From Dryas octopetala (lineage: Eukaryota > Streptophyta > Magnoliopsida > Rosales > Rosaceae), in contig OY992836.1 in the NCBI GenBank assembly GCA_963921425.1, positions 18,865,614 through 18,929,613 on the forward strand: a DNA stretch of 64,000 nucleotides, given 5' to 3'. Below are positions 63,190 through 64,000 of the stretch, piece by piece. The notes under the pieces are model-generated. The model did no database searches, had not been told where the DNA came from, and was given only the letters and a program-made list of their open reading frames with translations. Both the position numbers and the translations under genes were made by a program. How positions within the stretch are numbered: position 1 is the stretch's first letter; each line of letters starts with the position of its first letter.

Positions 63190-64000
63190 TCACAAGTCTT
63201 GCTGGATGATGAAGTGAATGTTGACACGAGATCTTCTTGCATGAAAATAAGATCAAAAGAGATGGACTGGTGTGGTACCAGCCAAATACGCTCCGATGAT
63301 GAAGTCAGTGATGTGTATTTGGAGGTGTTTGTGTAAAAACAAGGAAAAACAGGTGATGAACTTGGGAGAATAAAGAATAACAAGGTAAGATCTCCTGTGT
63401 TTATTCTCAGCAAGTGGGGGATATTCTGATAGGCTTTTTGTGAGTGAAGTTGTGTATTAGATTATCCCTCTTTTTGTGTACATAAGTTAGCTTATATAAG
63501 CAAAGGAAATGGTGAAGGGTAAGTTACCTACATGTGGGTGAATGGTCGAGAAGAGGCCACACGTTCGGCCATGAATAGTAGCATGCACATCTACCCACCT
63601 CATTTACATTCAATGCTGCATTGAATGCAAGGATGGAAGATCAAGTGGGATGCCCTAATAGTCATGACTGTGAGCTGGGATGTCTCATCCGTCAGAGAGC
63701 CATGTCAGAGATATTCGAGTGAGGCGGTTCGTCCTGAGTCCAATCTTCTAGAATGGCGGTGGAATCCGAGCCGAACCAATTATAGATATCATATACGCAG
63801 GTATAAAATATATCTACGTTCGAATCGGACATGGATGAACTAATTCAGGCTGGCCAAACATACGACATGAAAGTCATCACTCAATGATAACCCGTTTGTC
63901 TGAGAAGATGATCACCAAGGGCCGAGCCGAACCGAGCTGGGATAATTAAGAAAAGATGAACACTCAATTCTCAGGGGATCCTCAGATTGGGTCGGATATG
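63190..64000. mobile_element. Probable LTR retrotransposon sequence at the window edge
   Basis: Sharply different composition from the AT-rich DNA before it. ACGCTCCGATGATGAAGTC is a phrase frequent in plant Ty3/gypsy-type LTRs. A TATA-like GCTTATATAAGC (63490-63501) and repeated GAGCCGAACC words (63767 and 63922) fit an LTR or adjoining region. Neither LTR end nor a primer-binding site is seen, and the element would continue beyond 64000. Confidence 0.45.

Overview
This is nuclear DNA from a flowering plant, most likely a woody eudicot of the rosid type. The AT-rich background, GT-AG introns, GA-rich leaders, many small inverted-repeat transposons and the plant-specific families (Aux/IAA, class III bHLH, the At5g65660-type membrane protein) all point that way. 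I cannot name the genus. There are no prokaryotic operons, CRISPR arrays, rRNA genes or convincing tRNA genes.

Layout. 1-16.2 kb: no intact gene. A roughly 5-kb noncoding block occurs twice in direct orientation (about 1567-6790 and 11004-16165). The 4.2-kb spacer carries two broken host genes on the minus strand: a citrate-binding/alginate-lyase-like tail and a GH1 beta-glucosidase piece. 16.2-24.8 kb: AT-rich intergenic DNA with a 1.1-kb fold-back transposon (17497-18590) that has a 9-bp target duplication. 24.8-26.8 kb: a complete four-exon bHLH93-like transcription factor preceded by a 100-bp GA tract. 26.8-36.4 kb: intergenic DNA with two MITEs and a patch of gene pieces: a possible two-exon secreted protein, a broken NUB1-like UBA region and an unknown ORF. 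36.4-37.2 kb: a two-exon single-pass membrane protein of the At5g65660 type. 37.2-45.5 kb: a second fold-back element of the same family (37965-38635, 8-bp target duplication), a Helitron-like element and two tRNA-derived SINE-like elements. 45.5-53.2 kb: an Aux/IAA gene of the IAA8/IAA9 type with a leader intron and six coding exons; its large introns contain a MULE-type MITE with a perfect 9-bp target duplication and other transposon-like DNA. 53.2-64 kb: AT-rich intergenic DNA with a degenerate three-unit tandem repeat, a G-box pair and, at the right edge, probable LTR retrotransposon sequence.

The three confident genes lie in the same order as Arabidopsis At5g65640 (bHLH093), At5g65660 and At5g65670 (IAA9), as I remember those locus numbers, so this is probably a conserved ancestral block. 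The bHLH gene is tied to flowering and development and the IAA gene to auxin repression. Nothing seen here shows that they act together beyond shared neighbourhood. The previously undescribed material is most likely in the fold-back family with C-rich and G-rich arms, the duplicated noncoding block and the gene-fragment patch at 30.6-32.7 kb.
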